In this document: in pieces, positions 10,839 through 22,600 of the stretch
How positions within the stretch are numbered: position 1 is the first letter of the stretch
Layout of the letters: every line of letters starts with the position of its first letter
Assembly: GCA_900074885.1 (NCBI GenBank)
Contig: FJUW01000004.1
Coordinates: 2,027,633-2,091,632, forward strand
Source: Rhynchosporium graminicola
Taxonomy: Eukaryota > Ascomycota > Leotiomycetes > Helotiales > Ploettnerulaceae
Reading direction: 5' to 3'
DNA length: 64,000 nucleotides
Position numbers and translations under genes: made by a program
Notes under the pieces: model-generated
Told to the model about the DNA's origin: nothing
What the model saw: the letters and a program-made list of their open reading frames with translations, nothing else
The model's database searches: none

Positions 10839-13800
10839 ACGAAGACACAGCTGCGGCAGGATGCGTTCGGAGGTGTTCAGGGATGGGTTAGTGAACGACT
10901 GAATTTATGATCTTTCAGACCTGATCATTGGATTGTGAATGTGATACTATTCAATATCTCCTGTTACCCTCCAAAACCGCGTTGGTGGTCTGTTCGAGCT
11001 TGCCGTCTCGCGGGGCACTTTTTACTCCGCCACGAAGATCGACTTCACTTCGGCCTCGCTTCCACGTTGTTGACTTAACCATATATATCTATACGCAACT
11101 CTGCAGATGATGTGTATTTTTGGTCACCAATGCACCCATCCCTCAATCATCATTTTAAGTTGGTTCTCACGGTCCACAGAAATGTACTTAAATGTTATGC
11201 AAAGCGCCACTATCTGGTACAATTCTATCCTCTAGTCTCAACGATAGAATAAACACCGAGCCGATATTAGCGGTCCGCTTCACTTCTCCTACTTTAACCC
11301 TCTAACAAGAATTCTTACCTTGTCAAGCTTTCTTTCCCTCGCCCATCATCCCCATTGTCGCTGTCATTTCAATCTCACAAGCTTACTTCCACGAATCTTC
11401 AAATCTCCCCGCTCTCTGTCTCATGATCAATCCATCGCATCAAGACCTGTCCTGTCAACTTCTCATGTAGCGCTACAACTTCAACTTCAACTTCAACTTC
11501 AGCTTCAGCTTCTCACTCACGCTGTAGAGGGAAAACCTCGCGTTGGAAACGCATGCAGTCGAGTGCGTAACGTCATCAATTCTTCTTCGGACCCTCCTTG
11601 CTTTTGCTTTGCAGACACAGAGGGGGTGGATTTATATAGATAGCCAAGGTAGCTATGAAGAAGTACGAAAGACTCGTGTTCGTATTTTCTTAGGCATAGA
11701 GAATGATGAATGAGCTTGGAACTTTCGATTGTACTGAAGAGAGGCGTGGATATCATCTGAAGACTGAAGTGCTTTTTTTTTCGGGCTTAGTGGCTGGTTT
11801 TAATCTTTCATGAAAGAGAATTTGGGAGGTCGAGCTTTCCTTTGGTTTGGTTTGCCGCGGTACTGCTGCTACTTCGTTTGCTTTGTTTTTTTTTTCGAGG
11901 AAGATACAAGGAGGTTTCTTGCTAAAGGGTTGTTCATTTATTTGCGCAGTCGACCTATAAAAGATGTTTCGAGGCTGATTCATAGATAGATAATTTAAAG
12001 GAGATAGAGGATTTTCGCGCGATGATCGGCGTTATAATGTTATTCAGACTGGTACTGCTGTTTAAAAACCTTTTGCTGTCGAAATTTGAGGGAGTTCTGT
12101 AGTACTGGCTTGTCTTTCAAACATATTGATCAGCTACTTATGGGAAATGGCTAATTTGTTTAAGACGAGGCGAGGAAGATTCATCTTCGTCTTTTGGAAA
12201 CCTGCTACGTACAATTGACTGTCGCAACTCGATTTCAACGTCCCTAACAAATCTCACGACATTATACAAGTAAAATTTCAACGTCACATAATCTTTTGAT
12301 GACTTTACTATGAGTTATGGACCCAGTGGATGATTCACTTTAAGCTTAGCTTGCAAAACCGCTCCGCCGCAGACAAATTCCCTCAGTTGTGAGAGCCCGT
12401 GGTCACAATTCGTCAAAAATAGACTATGTTGATATCTTAGATACGATAACCGGATACAAGAAATTGGCATCACCCTTCATGGCGCTATCATATTATCGAA
12501 TGCGACGATATGTTTCTTAAGTCTCTCGCGTATTATACCTTTATGAGAAGAAAGCCTCACTGGATTCGTAAGATATTGTTCGTATTTCTGAATGCTCGAC
12601 GTATTTTCGGTAGTGTTTCAATTCAAGCAACAAGATCCGATTCCTTTTCATGACTGTCGATATGCTCCATTCCCCGGGAACATTTACTATTTCCATTCAT
12701 TAGGTCCTTCTAACAAACAGAGTCTTCGTCATCAACATTACGTGAACTTCACCACAAACGTCCAAACGTGAAAAAATTAATTTCAGAGCACCTCAATACT
12801 CAAGGATAAACACAAGAAAGGAGGAAGACCTATCGACAGTCGGCTTGTGCCTGTTGTTCAAAAGCTACAATACCACCATTTGACAATTTTTTTTGAATTT
12901 CTAACGACATCTGAGACCGACGACGCAAATTCACATACTTGGCAATGGCAAAGGACGAAAGGTGAAGCTGATGGTTCCAGTTACGGTTATTGGTATTTGC
13001 ATTTTTTAATAGCCGTACCTGTACCGCTGAGTCCCACGTCTCATATCTAGATATGTGGCACTGGGGTCACAGCAGAGTGGATTTGGTGATGGACCGTTTC
13101 AGTGGTGCAATGCGATGCAATTGGGAACCAGACCAAGAGATGTCTACCTCGGAGCGGGTACACTGACATTAAAAACATTGGCCTAGTGGGTTGTTTTCCC
13201 AGAATACGCTTCTCTAATCAACGGAAATCCATACTCGGAACGCGTGCCATGAAATTCTGGATTTTTACGTTTCTTTATTCTGTCAATATTTTGTCTGCTG
13301 TCATCCTGGATTTACCACTATCTCAACCGCACCGGTTCATATAAATCCTCTCTATCCCGTCGTGAAAGCATTTCGAGATCATTTCTAAATTACCTCTTTT
13401 AATCCAAGAAGGATTCAGGTTTAGCAATCTCAACGTGCGAAAGCAAACAACCATTCATCTCCACCTCAATCTTTCGTTTCTTCCATTTCTTTGGCGATGA
13501 ACACCATATGATACCGGAATCAATTTGGTTTATAAAACGTTACTAGCATTAAATCGTTCTTGATTCTAGGCTCGATGTTGTCATTATTAGCTTTATAGTT
13601 CTCGCTAATGTTGTTTGCTCCAGCTTGGAGAAGAGATCTATCAACACCACTCGGCGATCACTTTTATTCCCTGTTCTTGAACAACCTCTCTAGCAGATTC
13701 GTCTTCCCCTAACACTGCCGATCTTAATTGGCTTGCCCGCTCTCTTGTCCGCTAAAATTATCCTATCCAAGGAGTTTTTTTTCCACTTTGAGATGGGGAT

Positions 13801-14420
13801 CACAGCTACTCGTGTCGCTAGATTCTACACGCGAGCCACCTTTGCTACTGCCTTCGATGAAGCCTCGTGAGGTAAGAAATATCGGGTCCGCTCGACTACG
13901 GATTCTCTGCTTTTACCTGTAAATTCAAGTAGAAAATCGAAATTGCTCTCCCGTAGATCTCTGCCCTCCAATTATTGGTGGGATAGTTGTGGTCCTGATC
14001 CAATAATACGTCACAAATCCTCTAGCGGCATCAGTATGCTTGGGAGGTTCAAATTTTTTGCCGTGAGTGGTGAATATACAGCCTCCTGATTTTCGCCGAC
14101 GATGTTTACGCAAAACACAACAATATTGCCGGTTCTAATTAGCCTTCTTGGCCTTCTTGGCCTAGATGGAATATAAATCGTGCCGCATTCCTCGATTCCT
14201 GGACTTTTTCGGCTATTTTTCCGACAGGAGGCATCTCGGCTCTCGAGAACCCAAAGTTCTAGATGTTCCTCTTGACTCGTGCAAAGATCTGTCAAGGTTG
14301 TGGTACACAATGACTGAACGAAGTCATACTCCATATTTGGGATCGTGTATGACGTATCTTTAGCTTGGTACTTCCATAACAAAGAAGAAACCACATTTAG
14401 ATCCTTAGAGTAAAGCACTT
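10839..14420. other. Long intergenic region without supported genes
   Basis: About 3.6 kb. The open frames here (for example 11320-11643, 11517-11756 -, 13102-13344) are short, overlapping, low in complexity or without usual starts, and none gives a known motif. A CTTCAA/CTTCAG hexamer repeat lies at 11475-11512. Poly-T runs near 11770 and 11887 are unremarkable. Confidence 0.55.
11475..11512. repeat. (CTTCAA/CTTCAG)n microsatellite
   Basis: About six hexamer units in a row, the first four ACTTCA-type and the last two GCTTCA-type. It creates an artificial LQLQLQ run in the overlapping open frame at 11320-11643, which argues against that frame being a gene. Confidence 0.85.
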
Positions 14421-14466
14421 GAAACTCACGGGACATACCTCTTTCCCAGGACAGTTGGCTTTCAAC

Positions 14467-15230
14467 ATGGCTCCACTCGTTCATATCGAGAGTAATATTC
14501 TTCCTACACCACAGCTAGTGGTAGTGTTTGCGGCTTTTGCATTTGCCCAGCTCATCAATTTCATCGACCAGAGTTCCATCGGAATAGCCAGTCTATCATT
14601 GGCAAGGACTTGAACGCAACTACAACCATTGCATGGGCAGGTGCCTCGAGTTTGATTGCCAACACTATCTTCCAGGTCTTGTATGGTCGTTTATCCGACG
14701 CACTGGGACGCAAAGTCATTTTTTTGACGGCAGTAGGACTGCTTTCACTAGGAACTTTGGCTTGAAGTTTTGTTCAAACTGGACACGCTGTACGTCTTCC
14801 GGGAAATCAGTAGTATTGGTACTGGTGGAATTACAGCTTTGGCTATGATGATAGTCAGTGACGTTGTAACATCGAAAAACATTGGGAATTAAGTACAGAA
14901 CTTTCTGGTCAATTGGAGTATCCATGTAGGGTCAGATTGGGCTCTGACTTCTGTAGCTATCAAGGCATTTGCTCTGTATTAGACTATTAGTCCGCTTGCA
15001 GTTCTGAGTGGAGTAATTGTCGCCTGGATCCTTTCACCCGGCAAGACAACTGGAAGGTGGCAGGACAAACTGCGCATCATCGACTACTATGGTCTCATGG
15101 CGAGCTCAGCGAGCTTCCTGCTGCTCCTTGTCCCTATATCTGGCGGCGGCACATACTTCGAATGGACTTCGCCCAGTCCATCATTATCGACCTATCTATA
15201 TTGGGAATGACTACTTAATCTAAATCCTGA
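14467..15230 (+). pseudogene. MFS transporter pseudogene (drug:H+ antiporter type)
   Basis: Three frames together give an MFS N-terminal half. TM1 region: FAFAQLINFIDQSSIGIA (from ATG 14467). After a frameshift near 14590: IIGKDLNATTTIAWAGASS, then QVLYGRLSDALGRKVIFLTA, carrying the MFS motif-A signature (GRLSD.LGRK) between TM2 and TM3. A stop falls at 14764 in TLA*SFVQTG, a second frameshift near 14795 precedes REISSIGTGGITALAMMIVSDVV, and a further stop follows. TISPLAVLSGVIVAWIL and IIDYYGLMASSASFLLLLVPISGGG follow to about 15230. This order is typical of 14-TM fungal efflux pumps. The C-terminal half is not recognisable. It is clearly inactive; age and cause are unknown. Confidence 0.85.
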
Positions 15231-15722
15231 GCGCTGGTCCTCCATATTTTGCAGAGGTTTAGGTACAATCGTTTAGACGTAAATATCAAATGATTTACCT
15301 AGCTAACGCTTGGGTTACTCGCAGTCATCTCTCGGCGGGAAGTGCAATATGAGATGGCATGGATCTGTTCACTGATTTCCGATCTCAAGTCCTTCATTTG
15401 ACGTCTTTTACACGACTTTGTGGGCTCGGGATGAAATCAAATTACATCTCTCGCAAATAGTCGTTCTGCAAAACAGTTTCACTTGGGGCACCTTGAAGGA
15501 ATGGATTTGAATTCACCTATGCATATGAATCCAAGTTTCTAATGGAAGAAGTAGTGTTCCCCTGTGAGTAATATAGGTCACGTTTTTCGTGGCACTAGCG
15601 TGTATTAGTCGCGTCTCCCCATCTCAAGAACTGTCAGGGAGAATAATTGGAACCGATGAAAACAAGCACGCGAACTTTGCGCAAGTTCTTGAGTCTCTAA
15701 ATCGACTATCCTTACCTGTATC
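15231..15722. other. Intergenic or fully decayed MFS tail
   Basis: About 490 bp between the MFS remnant and the MYND gene. Faint hydrophobic stretches could be residue of the MFS C-terminal half, but no motif can be assigned. An open frame at 15589-15783 opens on TTG and overlaps the MYND gene in another frame. Confidence 0.4.
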
Positions 15723-16412
15723 ATGCCTTTCCATAGGTCTCGACGTAGCTTACTTCCAATCTTCGAGGATGCCAATGCGATGAAGGTGGACACCATTCCG
15801 ATTGCAACAGCTAAAGATTGGGTCTGGGTGTCGACTCCTGTTGAAACATCTGAAAAATCCGAACCTGCAACCTGTGCTACCTGCCAAAAATCCCAATCCG
15901 ATCTGCAAACATCTCTCAAATGTTGTGCCAGATGTCAGACCACTCGATACTGCTCTGTGGCATGTCAAAAAGAATATTGGAAAGCCCACAAACTAGTCTG
16001 CGGTAAACCCATCAATCCACACAATGCCGGTCTCACCGACGACAAGGACCTCCCTTCAAGCCTCGAGAAAGATGTCTTCATACTACTGATCGACTGTCAT
16101 CGTCTGCGAATGGAGGATGAGTACACTTTTAAGGGGGATGCAGCAACGGGAAGCTTGTATGGAGGAGCACTGAATCCGTTGCCTCATTTCAGAAAATTCC
16201 TGGACAAGGCGGAGAAGAAGGAGGGTATCTTGCCTGAGTGGTGGGATATGCAGAAGAGGACGATGTGTGAGAAAGAGGCTGTGTTCGGGACGTGGGCGAA
16301 TATCAATCATGCGGTGGAGAAGTCGGATATTGTTCAGCACTACAAGAACCCTATGGCGCCGATGACTCTGAGGGCTTTGGGAGAGAAGATCTATGGTGAA
16401 GGATTCATGTAG
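15723..16412 (+). CDS. MYND-type zinc finger protein
   Basis: Single-exon ORF of 229 aa from ATG 15723; a second in-frame ATG at 15780 (residue 20) is an equally good start. Residues about 50-92 hold a complete MYND finger: CATC, CCARC, YCSVACQ, then H and C in KAHKLVC, giving the C-C, C-C, C-C, H-C zinc ligands. The region after it (LLIDCHRLRMED, SLYGG, LPEWWD, then NINHAVEKSDI) resembles a domain common downstream of MYND in ascomycete proteins. MYND fingers usually bind proline-rich partners. No catalytic SET domain is present, so this is not a SMYD methyltransferase. The biological role is unknown. Confidence 0.85.
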   Translation: MPFHRSRRSLLPIFEDANAMKVDTIPIATAKDWVWVSTPVETSEKSEPATCATCQKSQSDLQTSLKCCARCQTTRYCSVACQKEYWKAHKLVCGKPINPHNAGLTDDKDLPSSLEKDVFILLIDCHRLRMEDEYTFKGDAATGSLYGGALNPLPHFRKFLDKAEKKEGILPEWWDMQKRTMCEKEAVFGTWANINHAVEKSDIVQHYKNPMAPMTLRALGEKIYGEGFM

Positions 16413-17141
16413 CTGGGAGGGTAAGGTTTGAGCGTTTGGAGTTGGTAATCTGGGAAGAGTTCACCAGAATCTGGATGAAACTGATGGCGGATCAGTAGGG
16501 GAAAGGAGTAGTGCATGGGACTAAAAGGCATGTTCACCCCTTGAAGGAGGTTTGGGGTCTAAATAAGCATATGCCTACCCTCTTCAACTTCCTTGTCAAC
16601 ATGTGAGATTGGCAGTCCAGGGGAACCCTGTGTTCAACCTACCGCCTACGGGACCAGTTCACCGCCAACGATAACAGACTTTGGTCTGATAGCGAATTCA
16701 TATCAATGTCCCAAGTGGGCTTCACACACCACTCAGGCCCTCCTCAAAACGTAGAGTTTATGTCCAGCTTCGCGAGGTCATCTTCCCTCTTCAAATCCTC
16801 GAAAACCTATTAAATGGCAGATCAATGACTGTAGTATCATGTGTCACAGCTTGTGGCTAAGAATTCTTTGAAACTGAGTCACCGACCCTAGACCGCGTCA
16901 CAGGCTTATTACATTCCCGTCTCACTATCGGCTTGACCTACATATTCAATCTTCTAGAATATAGTGTTCAGCTAATCTACACGCTTCGTTACACACTCTT
17001 TCCCATAGTCGTTGTATTCTTGATCTTGTAAAACCCATTTTGAAATACTTCCTTCAGAAGATCGCTAATACGTGCAGTTTTACCACAGTCCTCTTCACTC
17101 CACTCCCTCCACTCATTCTACATAATCTGCCTGCCTCCCAC
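16413..17141. other. Intergenic region
   Basis: About 730 bp downstream of the MYND gene. I see no ORF with support and no repeat. The stretch just before 17142 is rich in C/T (CTCCACTCCCTCCACTC), which could be a fungal pyrimidine-rich leader for a small downstream ORF. Confidence 0.4.
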
Positions 17142-17223
17142 ATGAGTCACAAGCTGGAGCCCACCAATCGCCGCAGATACAGCAAGGATGCGTTCTCCCA
17201 CGTCTTCATGGCTGGTCTGTGAG

Positions 17224-17418
17224 ATGGAAGAACCTGTGTTGACAGAAGCAGAAATCAGGATAGAGAATGAGGATAGGAGGGAGATGAACAATCATTTGAA
17301 GAGATTGTGGTGGGTGAGTCAAAACTGGCACTTTCGCGACAAGTCGGATACTGTGAGCAGGGAAGCGATTTTGGGGATTTTGATTGGTGTAGTGCTTGTT
17401 TGTATGGCTGTATTCTGA
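17224..17418 (+). CDS. Possible small membrane protein (64 aa), doubtful
   Basis: From ATG 17224 the frame gives 64 residues: an acidic, charged N-terminus (TEAEIRIENEDRREMNN), a Trp pair in RLWWVSQNW, and a C-terminal hydrophobic segment (ILGILIGVVLVCMAVF) that ends the protein, as in tail-anchored microproteins. The same frame opens upstream at ATG 17188. A second short frame, 17142-17222 (MSHKLEPTNRRRYSKDAF), ends just before it in another phase. It could be a uORF, a first exon, or the other side of a frameshift. No homologue is recognised and there is no other support. Confidence 0.3.
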   Translation: MEEPVLTEAEIRIENEDRREMNNHLKRLWWVSQNWHFRDKSDTVSREAILGILIGVVLVCMAVF

Positions 17419-19686
17419 GACGATAAAAGTTGCTGGCTCAGCGATGTCAGAATGACACACCGAATTTTCAATACTATTCGGCAAAAATCCCTTGTGAGGG
17501 TGCAGAGAAACTTGGACATCAAAGAATCCACCAGCCTCATTAAAAACTATCCTCGGAAGCATATCCGTTCCGACGCCAAATGGCAAAAATCCGCCATAGA
17601 AAACCGTGTAAATCCATCACTCACAACAAGAGAGGCTTTTCGGTAATCTCCTTCCAGCTTTGAATGTCATGTATACAGCGCCAGAAATTACCGAGAATCC
17701 AAATAGAGCAGTGAAGAAGGACAAGGACTAACTGTACGATAGCAGTCTGTTCTTTGGCAATGAGTACAGCTTCAGAAAGCTTGAAATATTCATACAGCTC
17801 CCGTCGAGGTACTCAATGAAATGTTCTGAATGACGAAGAACAAACTTCCAGAACGGCTTCATAAAATCTCAGAAACCAACAAAGTATTTCCTTATTAAGT
17901 TGATAATTTGATATCGAGTCTTCTTGATATTTAGTGTGAGGCGAATTGATTATAGTGCAGAAGAAGCTTGAAGAAGGAGCATTTTTGTCTATTTATACTT
18001 GCTGAGCCCACTAAAGCTATCCTCTCTCTGACCTAACCTGCAACTCATATTACTCACAGAAAATTGTCTTTGGATAGCTTACGAGCTGAGAAGCAAATAT
18101 TGACTTACGATGTGGTTGAAGCCTATTGACAGACTCATCTACTTCAATGGATCAAACACTTATTTGTGGACCCTGATTAAGTGGTCCTAAGACGTCATTA
18201 TCCCTGACCTATCACTGCAACAGCTCACGACTTGCATTCACTCCTAAAATTCATACGGGAGAAGCCGCAGAAAGATTTGATGAATTCGACTGCAATTGCA
18301 TGAGGCTTTGCTCGATTTGAAATCAGCTTGTTCACGCGAACATTGAGAAGTTAATTAAATCAGCAATTTAATGACCTGAAGCTTTATTTTGCTCGACAAC
18401 TATGCGCCATATTGAGCTGAGTGGTATTCTCGAAGACGTTCCGGGCTAGCCTTGTTAGGTTTGAAAGCTTCGTCCAGTGTGACACACGCTGTCACTCGCG
18501 ATTCTATCATCAGGGTCAGGATTGCCGTTAATTTTGCTAGATCAGATTGCACCCTACTTTCAAGGAGGTAAGGGAGAGGGACATCAGCTCTGTACACTGT
18601 GCGGGAAGATTCTGGATTTGTCAGATGCTCCATAAATAACATCTAAGTATGAGTTTTTTCATAGTCTTTGTGATCCTCGGGCTCACAGGAAGGCAAATGA
18701 CACGATAATCTACGTTTTTAACTTATATGCCACTCAGTTTCTCATCTCAACCTTCATTATATGGTTAACAAGAATACTGTGTCGGCGAAGTGGATCGCCC
18801 TTAAGAGATGCGACCATACTCGTACTTCATAACTTTTGATGTATTCGAAGGCATGAAGCAAACTAGACTATTCAATATACTCAGAGAAACTATTTAGCCT
18901 TCGTATGAATACGTTTGAAACTTAGCGCGTCATTAAGAACCATTATCTTTCAGCCGTCGGCAGAAGATGGGGGCTGAACGGCGATAGGGATAAACGTCAA
19001 TAGTGCAGATAAACATATGAGAAAGTTTCAACTTTATCGTTGACTTCTTGGAAGATTCTTATCATTGGGAACAAAATTTGGATTTTGATCCTGCAGCTGT
19101 ACTAAAAAGAACCGTGGCTCGTATCGTATGGCGTGAATAATTATGGTTGATCAATCAAGTATGGTGTTTGAATTACTGCTTCCAGTCTCAAAGTGAGGAT
19201 GTCACGGCCGGAATTGTCATGGCCAGTGAGAGGTTTCAGCTACGAGGCTATGGAATGAATTTAAGGCATTCGTCTTCCCTTTATTGTGTGTCTGATATGA
19301 ACCTGTCCAGACCCACTGGCAGTCCTTGAGAAGCTAAAATAAGCGAGCTACTAGCTCGATTTCGCTGAAGACCCCCTCACAATATTTGGTGAATCATATC
19401 TCGATTTTCTAGCGCGCGCCTTGTCGTCTTCATTACCCTACCTTCAAATATTTCGCAACCCGTCACATCTGCAATAACATCCGCGCGTAATGCTTTGCTT
19501 CATGTACTAAGCTGCGCACATCTTGCTGCACAGGTCGCCTCGTCAAAACGCGAAAGTAAACAAAAGCACCTGACCTTAATTCACAACGACTCAACCCCGC
19601 ATAACCAAGAGGATAAGAACAAACTTCACGCGCCACATGGAAACTTACGGAAATCACACAAGATCATAAGGAGGAGGCACGCAAAG
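17419..19686. other. Intergenic region, AT-rich, no supported genes
   Basis: About 2.3 kb. The only frame resembling protein is 18400-18642 on the - strand (about 77-80 aa), with no recognisable motif. The final 190 bp before ATG 19687 stay open in frame with the next gene but lack an ATG, and read as 5' untranslated leader. Confidence 0.5.
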
Positions 19687-22600
19687 ATGTCAGCGCCCTC
19701 ACCTCCACCAGGCCCAGGGCCACCCTCGCATTCGTTCTTCACGCTGCGCGAGCTGAAGAAGCGGGAACCTACCACAACACCCATACCGGAAATATCAATC
19801 TCATATTCTGCTGACGCGAAAAGAGATATGGGACCAACTTCGAGTTCAAGTATGGATTTGGGTCCGAGTCTAGGCCAGGGAGCTGCTCTTGGACCACAAC
19901 AGACACATAAGATTGCTACGTGGGGACAAGAATGGAGCACGCCGGCGCCAAGAAGTTGTTCTGCTTCTCCTAAAACAGGGTCACCAGTACCGAGCAGAGT
20001 GCTTGTATCACCCAGCCCGAGCGATGCTCTCAACCGTGCTCGACAGCTCCATCCCAGAGTTCGAGGAACGGACCATGCGGCGCAGATAAAACAACCTCGT
20101 CCCTTTACATCAGATGATGTGATGGCTTCAGTTGCAAATAGAGATATCTCTACCAATGTGGCGAAAGAATTTTCACAGCTTGCTATAGGAAGGATGGGGG
20201 ACAAATCAGGTACTCCTCCGGATGTGCCTGGAACGAGAATGAGAATCAAATCCAAACCAAATCGTCTGAATAGTGCCACATCATCGACCACAGATACATA
20301 TTCAGAAGATAGCAAGACAAGTTCAAGAAATACTCCAAAAATCACACTCCAACAGGTCACAGAGATGCTGCGCTCCACAATCAATAATAATTCGACACCA
20401 GCCTCCGTTCGGAATTTTCAGCGGCGAGAGCTTTACTTCTCGGTTGCCTTCTACACACCGCAAGGCTACTTCTTGCCACCCATGCAGTCATTGATGGTGA
20501 ATCGTCTCATGTCATTCCGGGGCCTAATAGCTAAACTACAACGGTTCTTGTATGATAATCTACTCGATTCAAGATTGACAGCGAAGTTACTTGTGCAAAG
20601 TGTGCAGGTGCGAGTGTTCGAAGGCCACCTGAAGGACCTGCCGAGAATTGAGGGATGGATCTGTGGATTAGACGAGGAAGAAAATGAGACAACAACTCTT
20701 GGTCCATCTGAGGTGGCGAAAGGGACTCGCTGGGTGGCTTGGGAAGCAACAGATACCCATGGAGAGCAGAAAGGCGCGGCTGAAGATTTTTGGAATACGG
20801 TGGTCGAAAGGATGGTTCGTGACCTTTACAAATTGCAGGATCCCAGTAAGAACCACGTTGGTGATAGACCTCCTATGTTGAAGATTAGAACGGTGGCACA
20901 CCTACATTCGGAACTTGGATCCCAAGGCGATGGACATATCTTCTATCTCCCTCCTGACGCAGTTCTACCTACTCCAGCCGTTGTGGTAACCAACATCACA
21001 TCCGGAGGATCTATCGCTAGTGATGGAAGTGGTGGAAGCGATGGACAGATGAAGGACCAGAAGTCGAACCTGCAGCGACTCGCTGAGGACAAAAGAGAGA
21101 TTACACAGCTCCAGCCCGGCTTCGACCACTTCAGCCAGCCTAATCCTTTACATCACAACAATGCTACTAGAGGTACTTCAAATTCGACAATGGGAACGGA
21201 TGAGAAGGTGACCGAAAGCGCTTTTGGACAAGCCTCTCTGGGATTACCGAACACCAGTAATGTTCCAGAGAGATCCGTCATGCTCAATCCTTTCGCAAAC
21301 TCGTTCGCCAGGAACCCAAAGCATGGCCGCGGATCACCCGACTCGATGGCATCAACACCATCTACTCAACGCCAAAAGACAGGGCGACCAAAAGAACATA
21401 AAATCCACCGAGGGAAAGGCCCACGGATATCAAGAAGACCTCAACCATTAGGGCAATCGCTTGGCTCTTACCTACCCCCTGATGTTTTTGATGGGAGTTT
21501 AGATGATGCTACGGAGGCATTTGAAGATGTCAGTCTAATTGCGAGCTCTAGTATCGGAAACTCGAAAAACGATACAGCTTCTGATTTGAAGGAGATGGAG
21601 GCCAACTTCGAACCTTCACCTTCGTGCACTTCCACGAACGAAAAAGGAAATGTAGATGAGCCTGAGAATAAGATGAGCAGATGCGAGAAAGACTACTACT
21701 CGCGTGTAATCACTCTCGGTATTTCCTTCGGTGATTCGCGAAGCTTCTGGGTCGAGAAAGGTGGATATCCTAAGAATGTGCCAATGCCAATGGATCCAAA
21801 GCATAATTGGGAGATGTACCAACATTGGGGAGAGAAGCCAAGTGATGAGGGATACGAGGATAAGAAATTGATCCATGATTGGTTTTCTTTGAGTCACATC
21901 CCATTCTATGGACCAGTTTGCGAGCCTTGGAGCAAGGGAAAGAGAACCGAGAGGATAGTGGATGAGAGTGGTAAAGGCGATGATGAGAATGCTGCTGTTG
22001 ATAGTTGCACATCAGTCCCAATGCTCCCATATACCCCTCTCGACCCAAAGATCCTGGCGCAACTCACCCTCGAATTCCTCAGCCAGCCCAGCAATCTCCC
22101 TCTCCGCACTCAAAAATACTGGGAGGAGCAGGAAAATATGAAAGGCCTCACTGAGATCGACGATGACATCTTCTTCCCAGCTTCGAACCCCGAACTTGTT
22201 CGCAGACATGAAGCTAGTAAAGTGTTTCAGGCGAGAGCATTTCGGAACCCCTCCCGCACGAAGTTCGATCTCGCGTCTGTCTTGGGTGCAACTGAGCGAA
22301 GAGTGACCTCGAATCATAGCAAGTATTTGGATGCGCTGGCTGCTGAGAAGGGCACCAACTCGGACGTATATGAGACCATGCCAAGTGAAATTTTTAGGAC
22401 TGCGACGCCAAAGCTGGGTACGAATAAGACAGCGACGACATTTAATCATTCGCATGCGGCGGCGGATAATGTCTTCCAGTCAACTATGAAGGGTGTTGGA
22501 TCGTTCTCTTCGTTCTCAAAACAGGACTTTAGTCCGAATGCACATGGTGGGCCTGGGTTCTATGAGCTTTCGAGAGGAATCGCGAACCACACGCCTGCGA

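Noticed and set aside
11320..11643. 107-aa frame with LQLQLQ repeat
   Set aside because: The repeat is a translated microsatellite; no start context or homology is visible.
14011..14484. 157-aa - strand ORF
   Set aside because: It overlaps the MFS remnant start antisense and has no recognisable motif; probably chance.
19495..19686. 64-residue N-terminal extension of the large disordered protein
   Set aside because: The frame opens on TTG, not ATG, and the sequence reads like 5' leader; the first ATG is at 19687.
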